Below are positions 18,272 to 28,549 of a stretch of 64,000 bases of DNA, one piece after another. The notes beneath the pieces are model-generated. The model made no database searches, had not been told where the DNA came from, and was given only the letters and a program-made list of their open reading frames with translations. The stretch is from the NCBI GenBank assembly GCA_020636045.1, contig JACJYP010000005.1, forward strand, positions 1 to 64,000, given 5' to 3'. Origin of the DNA: Lewinellaceae bacterium (GTDB taxonomy: Bacteria; Bacteroidota; Bacteroidia; Chitinophagales; Saprospiraceae). The position numbers and the translations under genes were made by a program. How positions within the stretch are numbered: position 1 is the first letter of the stretch; every line of letters begins with the position of its first letter.

Positions 18272-19237
18272 ATGTACGAACGCATCCTGAAAGAACTGAC
18301 AGACAAGCAGATCGTCACACCGGAGCAGGCCGGGAAGATCGACCGCTTTGAAAAAACGGCGCCGTTTTCCCTGCACTGGGAACTGAAAACCCTGCTGTAT
18401 CTCGGCGTTTTGCTCCTGAATGTCGGATTGGGTGTGCTTATTTACGAACATATCGACACCCTGGGGCACACGGTGCTGTTGATCATGATCGGGCTGGTGT
18501 GTGCGGGCTGCTTTTACTACGTCATTCGCTACAGGAAACCCTTCTCAAACGGAGAGGTGGAGAGTGCTACGCCGTACTACGATTACGTCCTGCTGCTCGG
18601 TTGTCTGAGTTTTCTGCTGCTGGAAGGCTACTGGCAATACCAATACCGCATATTCGGGGAGCGATACGGACTGGCTACTTTCATACCGATGGTGCTGTTT
18701 TTTGTGCTTGCCTACCTTTTTGACAACCGGGGGGTATTGTCGCTGGCAATTACGGCACTGGCCTCCTGGCTCGGCATTACCGTTACACCTCAGGAGTTGT
18801 TGAGCCGGAACGATTTCAACAGCGCGACCATCATCCAGACGGGTGTATTTCTGGGGGTGCTGCTTGCCGCCATCGTATTCACGAGCGAGCGGCGGGATTT
18901 CAAAAAGCATTTCTCCATGACCTACCTCAATTTCAGCGTGCACCTGTTGATGGTTTCCTGCCTGTCGGGAATCATTGCGCTCGACAACTGGCTGGTATAC
19001 GTGCCATTGTTGGCCTTGTCGGTCGGTTCTTACCTCTGGCTGGCGCGCCAGCGTCAATCATTCTATTTGCTGGTCGTTGCTGTTGTCTATGCGTATATCG
19101 GGTTAAGTTACCTGTTCATGAAAACCTTTCCGCGGCTTATCCTGGAGGCCTATTTGCTTTATTACCTGTTCTCCGGTGCAGCAGTGGTGGTAATGTTGAT
19201 AAATCATAAAAAAATCCTGAAAACTCAGCGCCTGTGA
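18272..19237 (+). CDS. DUF2157-like polytopic membrane protein
   Basis: 321 residues from ATG 18272. An upstream TTG at 18215 is open but adds a non-typical extension. A short cytoplasmic N-terminus (YERILKELTDKQIVTPEQAGKI) of the DUF2157 type is followed by roughly eight to nine transmembrane helices, such as LLYLGVLLLNVGLGVLIYEH and LLIMIGLVCAGCFYYVI. No catalytic residues are recognisable. Its GTGA stop/start overlap with the next gene, which has the same architecture, suggests the two products are made together and probably form a complex in the inner membrane. Confidence 0.75.
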   Translation: MYERILKELTDKQIVTPEQAGKIDRFEKTAPFSLHWELKTLLYLGVLLLNVGLGVLIYEHIDTLGHTVLLIMIGLVCAGCFYYVIRYRKPFSNGEVESATPYYDYVLLLGCLSFLLLEGYWQYQYRIFGERYGLATFIPMVLFFVLAYLFDNRGVLSLAITALASWLGITVTPQELLSRNDFNSATIIQTGVFLGVLLAAIVFTSERRDFKKHFSMTYLNFSVHLLMVSCLSGIIALDNWLVYVPLLALSVGSYLWLARQRQSFYLLVVAVVYAYIGLSYLFMKTFPRLILEAYLLYYLFSGAAVVVMLINHKKILKTQRL

Positions 19238-20388
19238 TCGCCTATCCTACTGAACAACTCGATGCCCTCGAATCTCGGGAAACGGCCGCCCGCTGGCACG
19301 AAAAAGGCCTGCTCGACGACGCGCAGTGGCAAGCAGTGCTTCAGCACTACCCGGCCTTTTTTAAAACGTCCAATATTTTTCTGCGCATCGGGCTGGGCTT
19401 TTTTTGCCTGATCATCCTGTCGGTGGCCATGTTTTTATCAGGGCTGCTTCTGAAACCACAAAGCGAATTGGCCTTCTCGCTGTTTTTCTTGTTCTGGGCT
19501 GCAGTGTTGCTGTTCTTCCTCGAGCAGGCAATTATCCGGATACACAAATATTTCAGAAACGGGCTCGATGATATGACCCTTTACGTCGCGCTGGCATGCC
19601 TGATAGGCGGCTTATGCAGCCTGCTGCCTGGCCGGATCGATGAAGTGGTATATTCTCTCTTGTCACTGCCCATACTCGTCATTGCTGCCATTCGCTACGT
19701 CGATCGTTTGCTATCAGCGGCGGCATTTTGTTGTGCCCTGTCAATTGTCGTGCAACTGGTCGAAAAGGTGCCGGGCGTTGCCATATATGTGTTGCCGTAT
19801 GCAGGAATGGCATTTTGCGCTGCCGTATATCTGCTGATAAAAAGAAATGACGGCCGCCGGGATTTGCGTTACTGGCGTGACCAGTTCGGTGTGCTCGAAT
19901 TGTTATCGATCCTCGTTTTTTATGCGAGCGGCAATTACTGGATCGTGCAAAATGTCACGGCATATTTATCAGGCCTGGAACAGCCGCCGCTGGACTGGTT
20001 TTTCTGGCTGTTCACATTTGCCGTTCCGGCGATGTATCTCTACACCGGCTTGCGCCGGAAGGATCGATTGATGCTCGACTCAGGGATCGCATGCATCGTA
20101 TTGTCATTTATCACGTTCCGGCATTACTACCATCTGGTGTCGCTTTCATGGGCTGCCACGATCGGCGGCGCGGTGTTGTTCGCATTATCATACGCCGCCA
20201 TCCGGTATCTGCGGAGAAACACACGGCCGTTCACCTACGAACCCGAAGGAAAAATCTCAATCCTGCAAACCGCAGGAGAGTACCTTTTCGAACAAACGAT
20301 CGCCGGCGATGCGGCCGCTCCCGAAAAGGATAAAACGGGCATGGGCGGCGGCGCATTTGGCGGCGGCGGCGCCGGAAACGACTTTTAG
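19234..20388 (+). CDS. DUF2157/DUF4401-like membrane protein with Gly-rich tail
   Basis: 384 residues starting at GTG within the previous stop. The N-terminal helix pair (ARWHEKGLLDDAQWQAVLQHYPAFF) resembles the DUF2157 cytoplasmic cap, and about ten transmembrane helices follow. The C-terminus is cytosolic and ends in a glycine-rich run (MGGGAFGGGGAGNDF), reminiscent of the Gly-rich tails of bacterial TPM_phosphatase and DUF2207-type membrane proteins. It looks like a diverged paralogue of the upstream gene. Function unknown. Confidence 0.75.
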   Translation: MIAYPTEQLDALESRETAARWHEKGLLDDAQWQAVLQHYPAFFKTSNIFLRIGLGFFCLIILSVAMFLSGLLLKPQSELAFSLFFLFWAAVLLFFLEQAIIRIHKYFRNGLDDMTLYVALACLIGGLCSLLPGRIDEVVYSLLSLPILVIAAIRYVDRLLSAAAFCCALSIVVQLVEKVPGVAIYVLPYAGMAFCAAVYLLIKRNDGRRDLRYWRDQFGVLELLSILVFYASGNYWIVQNVTAYLSGLEQPPLDWFFWLFTFAVPAMYLYTGLRRKDRLMLDSGIACIVLSFITFRHYYHLVSLSWAATIGGAVLFALSYAAIRYLRRNTRPFTYEPEGKISILQTAGEYLFEQTIAGDAAAPEKDKTGMGGGAFGGGGAGNDF

Positions 20389-20661
20389 ACTGGAAAGGGC
20401 TGCCGGTTTCAATCAGAAAAAATGTTTAAAAAAGCGCCTTCCAATTGCATCCTTTCGATCCGATTTTTTTCGGAAATTTGCCGCATCATTTTTCGCCACA
20501 TTATAATCCGGCCTGCCGAATTCCCGGGCGAGGCCCCGTTAAAAAACCATTTCCCGCCGTAGTCTCAGGTTTTAAAACGTTTCGTTAATCGTTTTTCCTG
20601 GCAAACGAAATGCCGTTTACCCTGCGTTTTCATGTCCGGACAAAACCTAACCCAGCTCCCC

Positions 20662-23600
20662 ATGCACTTTAAACAACACCCTGTTTTGCGGCGAAAAACC
20701 TACTTCTTATTCTTTCTGTTTGCACCCTTTTTTCTGTACAGTCAAAGCGCCGAGATCTGTGATAACGGGATCGACGACGACGGCGACGGCCTGATCGATT
20801 GTTACGACCAGGATTGCACCTGCACGGGTCAGTGCGACGATTTTTACTATACCACCTGTAACGCCGACTGCTATTACATCCCGCCCTGCGGCCAGATATC
20901 CCTGGGCGTGCAGTGGACTGCAGAAGCGGAAACGGGTACCTACTCGACCCTCGCTGCAGGCGATATGGACGGCGACGGCATTCCCGACGTGGTGACGTAT
21001 CGCGTCGAAGCGGAAGACATATTTATCATTGATGGCGCGACCGGCGCTACAAAGGTGCATATTGTGGCGCCTACCATCTGGCCGGGCGGTACTGCGCCCG
21101 CCATTGCCGACCTCGACCACGATGGATTCGGCGAACTGGTCATGGTCGGTTTCGACCGCTTGCTCTATTGTTACGAACACGACGGTACGCTGAAATATAC
21201 GAGTGCGGCGCCCGTGGGTTTTGCGCCGCGTTATCGCTTTGCCGTTCCAAACATCGCCGATTTCGATCACGACGGATGGGCGGAAGTGAACATCGGCAAC
21301 CAGGTGTTCAACGGCCAGACCGGCGCCTTGCTGGCTTCGGGTGGAGCGAATGTCTCCGCAGGAGAGCACCCTGCGCGCGTTGCGGTCGGCTTTTCATTTG
21401 CCTCGCCGGTCGCAATGGATGTATTGCCCGACAGTTTTTGTCCCGATTGCGCCGGACTGGAGATCGTGGCGGGCAACCAGGTGTTGTCGGTCAACCTGAA
21501 CACCGGCGCCGTGACACCCGTCGTGACGGCGCCGCCGGAAGTGTCGGACGGCTTTACGAGCATTGCCGATTTCGACGGCGACGGCGATCTGGACGCCATC
21601 GTGCAGGGGCAGAATACAACGACCAATTTTAACACGATCTACTGCTGGGACCTGCAGACATCGACCATTTTGCGGCAATTCAAATTGCTCAACAACTGGC
21701 AGGAAGGCGCTTCGCGGGTAAATATCGCCGACCTCAACGGCGACGGCAACCTGGAAGTGAGTTTCGTCAGTTATCCGCGTCTTTACGCGCTGCGCAACAA
21801 CTTCACCATCATGTGGACGCGCACGATCAACGATGCTTCATCGATCACCTGTTCCAGCGTTTTCGACTTTTGTGGCGACGGATCGGCGGATATCGTTTAC
21901 CGCGACCAGGATAAATTGCGCGTCATCAATGGCGCGTCGGGCCAGATCAGTTGGGAGGATGTTTGTACCAGTGCGACGCATATTGAAAATCCGCTGGTGC
22001 TCGATGTTGACGCCGACGGGCAAACGGAGATCGTGATCGAATGCGGCTCCGACCCCAACAACCTGACGGCAGGCACGGTGGTGGCCTACGAGGCGGTCGG
22101 CACGCCGGGCATCGCGTCGCGGCAGGTATGGAACCAGCACGCCTATTTCAATACGAACATCAACGACGACCTCAGCGTACCGCGGTACCAGCAAAATCCG
22201 CATATCATCGGCGACAGTCTCAAGATGAACACTTTCATGAACCAGTTCTTCAACCCGACTTTCCCTTCGCCTGACGGGGTGCTGAGCCTGGACAATGTTT
22301 CCTGTGACCGCGATTCGCTGGTGCTTTCCGTGACTTTGTGCAATACCGGCGACAACCTTTTGCCGCCGCAGACACCTGTTTCTGCTTATATCGGCAATCC
22401 CCAGGCGGTAGCCGCGCAATGGCTGGGCGCCGTGCCGCTTGGGTTCGACCTGAAGCCCGACAGCTGCCGCTCCTTTACATTCCGCATTCCGCGGGTCGCC
22501 AATGATTCGGTCTTCATCGTGCTGAACGACGACAGTTCGCTGCCGGCGCCGTACAGTCTGTCACAGGATTTCCCAGTGACGGCGATCGGAGAATGCGGGT
22601 TTACCAATAACATCGCGTCATTTTACTACGCTTACCAGCCCGATGCGATCGAACTGGGGCAGGACACGGCCATTTGCGATAATACGACCATTCCGCTCGA
22701 CGTCTCGGGCAACGACCTCGTTGGCTGGCAATGGACGGACGGGACGATGAGCGCGACATACACCGTCCCGGATGCCGGCACCTACGGCGTGACGGTGACG
22801 GATATTTGCGGTATCACGCAGACCGACGAGATCATCGTCACGATCGACAGCAGCACGGTGGTCTATCTGGGCGAAGATCAGGCGCTTTGTGCCGGCGAGA
22901 TGACTTCCCTTTCACAAAGCGGTTTTGATTTTTACAACTGGAGCGGCAACGGGCTCAGTTGTAGCAACTGCCCGGACGTTACGATCTCGCCTTCCACGTC
23001 GGGTTTTGTGATCCTGCAGGCCGGATTTGCCAATGGTTGCGTCAATACCGATACCATGTATCTCGCTGTTCGCGATACCTTTAATTATGCTGTGGACACA
23101 ACAATTTGTTACGGCCGCACGGTGCTGTGGAACGGGGAAGTGATCCCCCCCGACAGCAACAGGACTTTTTATCTGCAAACGATATATGGCTGCGATTCGA
23201 CCGTGCATGTGCGCGTACACGGCACTCAGGCCGGCACTTTTAATATTCAGGTGGATACGGCGGTATGCCTGGGGTCCACACTTTCCATGAATGGCGCACA
23301 ACTTCCCCCCGGCGCTGCCGAGACCTTTTATCTCTCGGCTGTCACGGGCTGCGATTCCACCGTTTTTGTAACGGTAGCGCCCAAGGATACCTTTTCGACG
23401 GCTGAAAGCAGGGCCATCTGTGCGGGAGAGTCCTCTCTGATCTTCGGACAGAACCAGAATGCCAGCGGCACTTACCGGCAAACTTTCATGGCCAAAAACG
23501 GCTGCGATTCCACACATACCGTCCAACTGACCGTTTTCGACCCCATTACCCTGGAAGTGGACGGCACTCCTGCGTGCTTCAACGAAGCCACCGGCGCCCT

Positions 23601-24531
23601 GTGGGCGACCGCTGCCGGCAGCGCGCCGCCGTTCGATTACTCCTGGAGCGTCGCAGGCGCCAACGGGCCCGAAGTAGATGAGTTGCCGGCGGGAAATTAT
23701 TCGGTTACCGTGACCGACGCCAACGACTGCACTGAAACCGCCGATGCCGTCGTGAGTGCCTATCCGCCGATATTATTCAGCGCAATTTCGGATTCCGCGA
23801 GTTGTTTTGGCGTACCCGACGGATCGATCACCATTACCAGTCCCGATTCCAGCCTCTTGTATAGCCTCGACGGCGATGTATTTGCGCAAAACCTGTATTA
23901 CGGCGATCTTACAGGCGGGCTGTACGACGTGTACGCGCAGGATATTTACGGTTGCATTGACACCTTGCCCATCGGCGTGCTCCAGCCGCCGCAACTGGCG
24001 GTGGTACTACCCGCCGATACGACCCTGCGCCTGGGCGATTCGCTGGATATATTTGTGCAGACCTTTGGCCTGGGGCCTTTCACATACGCCTGGAGCGACT
24101 CCTTTTACCTGAGTTGTTCCGATTGCCCCAACCCGGTATCGAAACCGCTGTCAGACGTGCGGTACTACCTCACCGTGACCGATAAAAACGGTTGCACCAC
24201 CACGGAAGACCTGCTGCTGGAAGTGGAGCATATCCTCGATGCCTACATACCCAACGTCTTTGCGCCCTTGTCGTCCAGCGATCAGAACAGCCGCTTTGAG
24301 TTGAATTTTGGGCCTGCGGCCCAACGTGTACGGCTGCTGCGGGTATTCGACCGCTGGGGAAACCTGATGTATGAACTGAAGGATGCGGCGCCGAACGATA
24401 ATTCAAGAGCCTGGGACGGCCGTCATCGTGGCAAACTCGTGATGCCCGGCGTATATACCTGGATGTTGCAGGTGGAACTCGTCGACGGTTCGATCCTTAA
24501 GTATCACGGAGACCTGACTATCGTGCGCTGA
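20662..24531 (+). CDS. Large surface protein with FG-GAP repeats, SprB-like repeat and CHU_C C-terminus
   Basis: About 1289 residues from ATG 20662 (an in-frame ATG at 20632 is possible). A signal peptide (YFLFFLFAPFFLYSQ) precedes a Cys-rich calcium-loop motif, CDNGIDDDGDGLIDCYDQDC. Next comes a seven-bladed-propeller-like series of FG-GAP/VCBS motifs (GDMDGDGIPDVV, DLDHDGFGELV, DFDHDGWAEV, DFDGDGDLDAIV, DLNGDGNLEV, DVDADGQTEIV). The middle holds Ig-like and SprB-like modules (CFNEATGALWATAAG...YSWS...GNYSVTVTD). The last 90 or so residues (YIPNVFAP...LLRVFDRWGNLMYE...WDGRHRGK...GVYTWML) are the gliding-motility-associated CHU_C domain used as a T9SS type B signal. The likely role is a surface adhesin or gliding-related protein. 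Confidence 0.9.
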   Translation: MHFKQHPVLRRKTYFLFFLFAPFFLYSQSAEICDNGIDDDGDGLIDCYDQDCTCTGQCDDFYYTTCNADCYYIPPCGQISLGVQWTAEAETGTYSTLAAGDMDGDGIPDVVTYRVEAEDIFIIDGATGATKVHIVAPTIWPGGTAPAIADLDHDGFGELVMVGFDRLLYCYEHDGTLKYTSAAPVGFAPRYRFAVPNIADFDHDGWAEVNIGNQVFNGQTGALLASGGANVSAGEHPARVAVGFSFASPVAMDVLPDSFCPDCAGLEIVAGNQVLSVNLNTGAVTPVVTAPPEVSDGFTSIADFDGDGDLDAIVQGQNTTTNFNTIYCWDLQTSTILRQFKLLNNWQEGASRVNIADLNGDGNLEVSFVSYPRLYALRNNFTIMWTRTINDASSITCSSVFDFCGDGSADIVYRDQDKLRVINGASGQISWEDVCTSATHIENPLVLDVDADGQTEIVIECGSDPNNLTAGTVVAYEAVGTPGIASRQVWNQHAYFNTNINDDLSVPRYQQNPHIIGDSLKMNTFMNQFFNPTFPSPDGVLSLDNVSCDRDSLVLSVTLCNTGDNLLPPQTPVSAYIGNPQAVAAQWLGAVPLGFDLKPDSCRSFTFRIPRVANDSVFIVLNDDSSLPAPYSLSQDFPVTAIGECGFTNNIASFYYAYQPDAIELGQDTAICDNTTIPLDVSGNDLVGWQWTDGTMSATYTVPDAGTYGVTVTDICGITQTDEIIVTIDSSTVVYLGEDQALCAGEMTSLSQSGFDFYNWSGNGLSCSNCPDVTISPSTSGFVILQAGFANGCVNTDTMYLAVRDTFNYAVDTTICYGRTVLWNGEVIPPDSNRTFYLQTIYGCDSTVHVRVHGTQAGTFNIQVDTAVCLGSTLSMNGAQLPPGAAETFYLSAVTGCDSTVFVTVAPKDTFSTAESRAICAGESSLIFGQNQNASGTYRQTFMAKNGCDSTHTVQLTVFDPITLEVDGTPACFNEATGALWATAAGSAPPFDYSWSVAGANGPEVDELPAGNYSVTVTDANDCTETADAVVSAYPPILFSAISDSASCFGVPDGSITITSPDSSLLYSLDGDVFAQNLYYGDLTGGLYDVYAQDIYGCIDTLPIGVLQPPQLAVVLPADTTLRLGDSLDIFVQTFGLGPFTYAWSDSFYLSCSDCPNPVSKPLSDVRYYLTVTDKNGCTTTEDLLLEVEHILDAYIPNVFAPLSSSDQNSRFELNFGPAAQRVRLLRVFDRWGNLMYELKDAAPNDNSRAWDGRHRGKLVMPGVYTWMLQVELVDGSILKYHGDLTIVR

Positions 24532-24603
24532 TTTCCGGTTTGTCCATGTTCGCCAAAAATGGATCGCCAGTAATAGCGCATAATGGTTTCAAAGTCCTCA
24601 TTT

Positions 24604-24641
24604 TCGCCCCCGGCAAGCAACCTTTTGCCTGCCGGGGGCGA
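24604..24641 (+). terminator. Strong hairpin after the CHU_C surface protein gene
   Basis: TCGCCCCCGGCA (24604-24615) pairs perfectly with TGCCGGGGGCGA (24630-24641) around a 14-base loop, 73 bases after the stop codon. Only a short ACTTTATG follows, so the U-tract is weak. The rest of the 295-base intergenic region to 24826 is AT-rich with a small dyad TGTATT/AATACA near 24770-24790. Confidence 0.6.
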
Positions 24642-24826
24642 CTTTATGTGCTGAAACAGGGGCGATCATCGCGCAGCGTTCGGCGTTTCCGCTCCGTTTT
24701 TTATGATAATTTTCAAGCCGTTAAAATATTATACATCGCTTGCCGGTTTGTATTCCGCATTTCTGTCGATGTATTGTTATTAAATACAATCTGCCCATTT
24801 GATCAATCAACTTTTACACCAGCCTT

Positions 24827-27643
24827 ATGAATCAACGCGCCTTCCTTTCGATGCTGCTCCTGCTTTCTGCACATCTTCTCGCAGCCCAGAATCCTTCCAG
24901 AGTCAGCATTAAAGGCATTGTAGCGGATACTTCCGGCGCCGAAATATCATTTGCAACGGTGATGCTGCTGGTGCCCGAAGATTCGACCCTTATCAATTTT
25001 ACCCGCTCCAATGACAAGGGAGAATTTGAGTTCAAAAATGTAAAAAACAACGATTACCTGCTGAAAGTCTCCTATATCGGCTATTTGCCCCTTCAGCAGT
25101 TCGTGCCGGCATCCGCAGATAGGGAGAATGATCTCGGTACGCTCGGGATCAAGCAGATCAGTACCGAACTGATGGAAGTGGTGGTTAAAACCGCCAAGGC
25201 TACCCTCAGCATCCGGGGAGACACGATCGAATATGACGCGTCTTCGTTTAAAGTGCCGCCCGGCTCTACGGTCGAAGACCTGCTGCGCCGCCTGCCCGGC
25301 ATCGAAGTGGATGCCGATGGCAATATCAAGGCGCAGGGGCAGGATGTGAAACGCGTGTACGTCGACGGGAAAACCTTTTTCGGCAGCGATCCCAAGGCTG
25401 CCACCAAGAACCTCGGCGCCGAAACTTTATCCAAAGTGCAGGTGTACAATGAAAAATCGGAACAGGCGCGACTCACCGGGGTAGAGGATGGCAAAAAGGA
25501 AAAAGCGATGAACCTCGAACTGAAAGAAGAGTACAAAAAAGGTTCTTTCGGCAAGGTCACCGCCGCGGTAGGTGACCAGCAGCGATGGGCCGGTCGGGGG
25601 AATTACAACCGCTTTAATGAAAAGGAACAACTCTCTTTTATCGGTTATGGGAACAACATCAACCAGACGGGCGTCAACTGGGAAGATTACGGTGAATTCA
25701 AGGGGCAAAATAGCTTCAACGATTTCGACAACGGCGACTTCGGGTTCAGCAGCGGCGGCCGTTACTACTACTTCAGTTCGGAAGATACCCCGCTGAACAA
25801 CTTCGACGGGCGCGGTTTTACGGATAATTACGGCGGTGGCGTGAACTACAATTTCGACAACAAAAAAGCCAAATTCAACGCCAGTTACTTCTACAACGAA
25901 ACCACTCTCGACCTCGATCAATACTCCTACCGGCAATCTTTCGTAGGTGACAACTCGTTTTATACCGCCGATACCACGGGAAAACTGGATTTCAGGGGCA
26001 ATCACAGCATCAATACGCGTTTTGAAAAAGATCTCGACTCCAATAATGTGCTGATCGTCAAGGCCAATGCCCGGTTCAGCAAGTCGAATGGCGATTACAT
26101 GCAATCACAATTGTTCTCCCAGGACGACCTCACACCGACCAACAGCCTGAGCGTCGACAATGGCAATAACATGGATTCCTGGCGCCTGAACAGCGCGGCG
26201 ATCTTCCGGCACAGGTTCAAGAAAAAAGGCCGCTCCTTTGCTGCCAGCGCGGCCTACAACAACAGCCAGTCGAACGGTATGGAAGACCTGTTTACCATCA
26301 ACCGTTTTTTCCAGGCGAATACCTTTACGGAGCAGGTGCGCCAGCAGATGAACGACAATGAAAATGACTCCTGGCAAGCCAAATCGAGCCTGCTATACAC
26401 CGAACCCTTGTCGAAAAAGTGGTTTTGGGAAACCTTTTACAATTTCAGCAAGGCCGGCAACCAGGTGGACCGGCAGGTGGCCGATCCGGAAAACAACGGG
26501 CAGAGGATCGACAGCCTCAGCATTTTTTATGACAACGAGATCCTGTATAACCGGGTCGGATCAAGCATCCGTTATTCCAATGAAGGCATGAACGTAATGC
26601 TGGGAATGGCTGCGCAGAAACTGGATCTGCTGGGCAAATATGCGCGCGACCCGGATGCGCCGCTGATCACCGAGCCCATCGACCGAACCTTTACCAACTG
26701 GACGCCTCATTTCAGTTTCGACTATGAATTCGTCAACAACATGTGGCTGAGCGCAGAATACGGGTACAGTGTGCAGGAGCCCCGGTTTAATGACCTTCAG
26801 CCGGTGCCGAACGTCAACAACCCCGCTTACCGCACGGAAGGCAACCCCGAACTGGGCCCGGAGCGCTCCCACAGCCTCGGCCTCAATTTCAACATGTGGA
26901 ATCCGGCATCCATGAGCAGCATCGGCTTCGGCAGCGATTTTGACATTTATGACAGCCAGATCGTGTACAACCAGACGATCGAGGTGATCGACAGCGTCGG
27001 TATCCGCACGACTACGCGTCCTGAGAATGTTTCCGGTGGCAATCGCTTTAACACATACCTGTGGTCGAATTTTCCGATCGTCAAGACCAAACTGACGATG
27101 AGCGTCAATGGCAATCTAAACTTCGGCACAACCCCCGCCTTTGTCAATGGCGTGGAAAATGAAACCGATAACAAAGGGTACGGCATGCGCATGCGGTTCA
27201 ATTTTACACCTGACACCAAACTCATCATAGGGCTCAGCGGCCGCATCAATTTCAACAACATCAGTTACTCGATCCAGCAAGAACAAAATCAGAAAATTCA
27301 GAACCACAGTCTGGATGCATCGGTGAAATGGCAATTTGCCTCCAAGTTTTTCTTCGAGAGCAATTTCAACTATTCTATCTACCGCAACGACCGTTTTGAT
27401 TTCGATCGCGATATCCCCATCTGGAACGCCTCCATACGCAGGTTGCTGGGCAAACAAAACCGCATCGAGATACGGCTTGCCTGCTTCGATCTGCTCGACC
27501 GCAGGCTGAGCATCACGCAAAGCGGTACGCAGAACTACGTGATCCGCAATATTGCGCCTACGCTGGCCCGTTATTTCATGTTGAGCGCCACCTACAACCT
27601 GCGGGGCTACGAAGACAAACTCAGCAAGAACAACTGGTGGTAG
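24827..27643 (+). CDS. TonB-dependent receptor-like outer membrane beta-barrel protein
   Basis: 938 residues. A signal peptide (MNQRAFLSMLLLLSAHLLAA) is followed by a carboxypeptidase-regulatory-like domain (VSIKGIVADTSGAEISFATVML...LLKVSYIGY), about residues 27-110. A plug-like domain follows (PGSTVEDLLRRLPGIEVDADGNIKAQGQDVKRVYVDGKTFFG), and then a long beta-barrel with alternating aromatic strands up to a C-terminal YFMLSATYNLRGYED. The lack of a clear TonB box and the OMP_b-brl style match the Bacteroidota 'outer membrane beta-barrel family' subgroup. It probably imports or handles a peptide or metal substrate, with energy from TonB/ExbBD. The GLPGLI gene 44 bases downstream is a common neighbour for this subgroup. 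Confidence 0.9.
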   Translation: MNQRAFLSMLLLLSAHLLAAQNPSRVSIKGIVADTSGAEISFATVMLLVPEDSTLINFTRSNDKGEFEFKNVKNNDYLLKVSYIGYLPLQQFVPASADRENDLGTLGIKQISTELMEVVVKTAKATLSIRGDTIEYDASSFKVPPGSTVEDLLRRLPGIEVDADGNIKAQGQDVKRVYVDGKTFFGSDPKAATKNLGAETLSKVQVYNEKSEQARLTGVEDGKKEKAMNLELKEEYKKGSFGKVTAAVGDQQRWAGRGNYNRFNEKEQLSFIGYGNNINQTGVNWEDYGEFKGQNSFNDFDNGDFGFSSGGRYYYFSSEDTPLNNFDGRGFTDNYGGGVNYNFDNKKAKFNASYFYNETTLDLDQYSYRQSFVGDNSFYTADTTGKLDFRGNHSINTRFEKDLDSNNVLIVKANARFSKSNGDYMQSQLFSQDDLTPTNSLSVDNGNNMDSWRLNSAAIFRHRFKKKGRSFAASAAYNNSQSNGMEDLFTINRFFQANTFTEQVRQQMNDNENDSWQAKSSLLYTEPLSKKWFWETFYNFSKAGNQVDRQVADPENNGQRIDSLSIFYDNEILYNRVGSSIRYSNEGMNVMLGMAAQKLDLLGKYARDPDAPLITEPIDRTFTNWTPHFSFDYEFVNNMWLSAEYGYSVQEPRFNDLQPVPNVNNPAYRTEGNPELGPERSHSLGLNFNMWNPASMSSIGFGSDFDIYDSQIVYNQTIEVIDSVGIRTTTRPENVSGGNRFNTYLWSNFPIVKTKLTMSVNGNLNFGTTPAFVNGVENETDNKGYGMRMRFNFTPDTKLIIGLSGRINFNNISYSIQQEQNQKIQNHSLDASVKWQFASKFFFESNFNYSIYRNDRFDFDRDIPIWNASIRRLLGKQNRIEIRLACFDLLDRRLSITQSGTQNYVIRNIAPTLARYFMLSATYNLRGYEDKLSKNNWW

Positions 27644-27687
27644 TGCCGCTTTAAAACCACAAGCACTTATCTGTATTGAAAAATTCT

Positions 27688-28434
27688 ATGAAAAAGTTAT
27701 TTGCAGCACTGCTGTTCATGCTTCCCCTCTTTCTCTGCGCGCAGGAAATGGAAGGCAGCATCCGTTACCTGGTGACGCACAACTGGACGAAAAAAATGGC
27801 TGCCGTCGACTATATCAGCAAGCAGCAGCGCGAGCGCATCGCCTACATGTGGGGCAATCGCTCCGAATGGAAGGTGTACACGGTGCTTTATTTTTCAGCG
27901 ACACAATCGCGGTACGAAGATTCGGAAGAACGGGCGGAACCCGATGACGAAGGCTACTCCTGGCGCAAAGACGTTTATAATATCAAGCGGGATTTTGAAA
28001 GTAACACCATTCAGGATGCCATCCAACTACTGGGCAAAACCTACGTGATCGAAGACACGCTGATAGCGCCTGAATGGAAGATCCTCAACGATATCAAGGA
28101 AGTCGCGGGCCACGTATGTATGAAAGCCTTTCTGGAAGATACACTCAAACAGCAAAAGATCACTGCCTGGTTTGCCCTCGATATGCCTCTGAGCGCCGGC
28201 CCCGAACGGCTCTGCGGGCTACCGGGGCTGATCCTTGAAGTAGATGTGAACGATGGCGCCATGCTGATCTCGGCCGACAAGATCGACCTGCGGAAACTGG
28301 ACAAGGAGTTGAACATGCCGAAAAAACTGAAGGGTAAACGTATCAAAGAGGCTGAATACTATGCCTTGCTCAAAAAGCATATAGAAGACCGAAGAAAGGC
28401 GGAAGAGCCTGCCTTCTGGGGAATGCGGTACTGA
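27688..28434 (+). CDS. GLPGLI family protein
   Basis: 248 residues from ATG 27688 (the upstream TTG is less likely). Signal peptide MKKLFAALLFMLPLFLCAQ. The family signature CGLPGLILEV is present at about residue 173, preceded by ITAWFALDMPLSAGPERL and followed by the typical basic C-terminus. GLPGLI proteins are periplasmic or outer-membrane-associated proteins of Bacteroidota, usually next to TonB-dependent receptors. Their biochemical role is not established. It is likely co-transcribed with the receptor and is closed by the terminator at 28468. Confidence 0.9.
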   Translation: MKKLFAALLFMLPLFLCAQEMEGSIRYLVTHNWTKKMAAVDYISKQQRERIAYMWGNRSEWKVYTVLYFSATQSRYEDSEERAEPDDEGYSWRKDVYNIKRDFESNTIQDAIQLLGKTYVIEDTLIAPEWKILNDIKEVAGHVCMKAFLEDTLKQQKITAWFALDMPLSAGPERLCGLPGLILEVDVNDGAMLISADKIDLRKLDKELNMPKKLKGKRIKEAEYYALLKKHIEDRRKAEEPAFWGMRY

Positions 28435-28467
28435 CGTGCCGTTTGGGAATGCAACAGAAATTCTAAG

Positions 28468-28510
28468 AGCGCCGCTGCGATGGTCACCATTGCAGCGGCG
28501 CTTCTTTTTC
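28468..28510 (+). terminator. Rho-independent terminator after the GLPGLI gene
   Basis: AGCGCCGCTGC (28468-28478) pairs with GCAGCGGCGCT (28492-28502), with an inner ATGGT/ACCAT extension, followed by TCTTTTTC. It separates the receptor operon from the dcw promoter region. Its T-tract runs directly into the first distal TGGGN pair. Confidence 0.85.
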
Positions 28511-28523
28511 CCACTTTTCCCCA
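28509..28523 (-). promoter_or_regulatory. Distal MraZ-type repeat pair 1 (minus orientation)
   Basis: On the minus strand this reads TGGGG-AAAAG-TGGGA, two TGGGN units with a 5-base spacer (10-bp period), the arrangement MraZ recognises in E. coli. It is 258-272 bp upstream of the first unit of the proximal pair. Confidence 0.5.
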
Positions 28524-28549
28524 CCGCAGTATTTTTTTTAGCCTATGGT

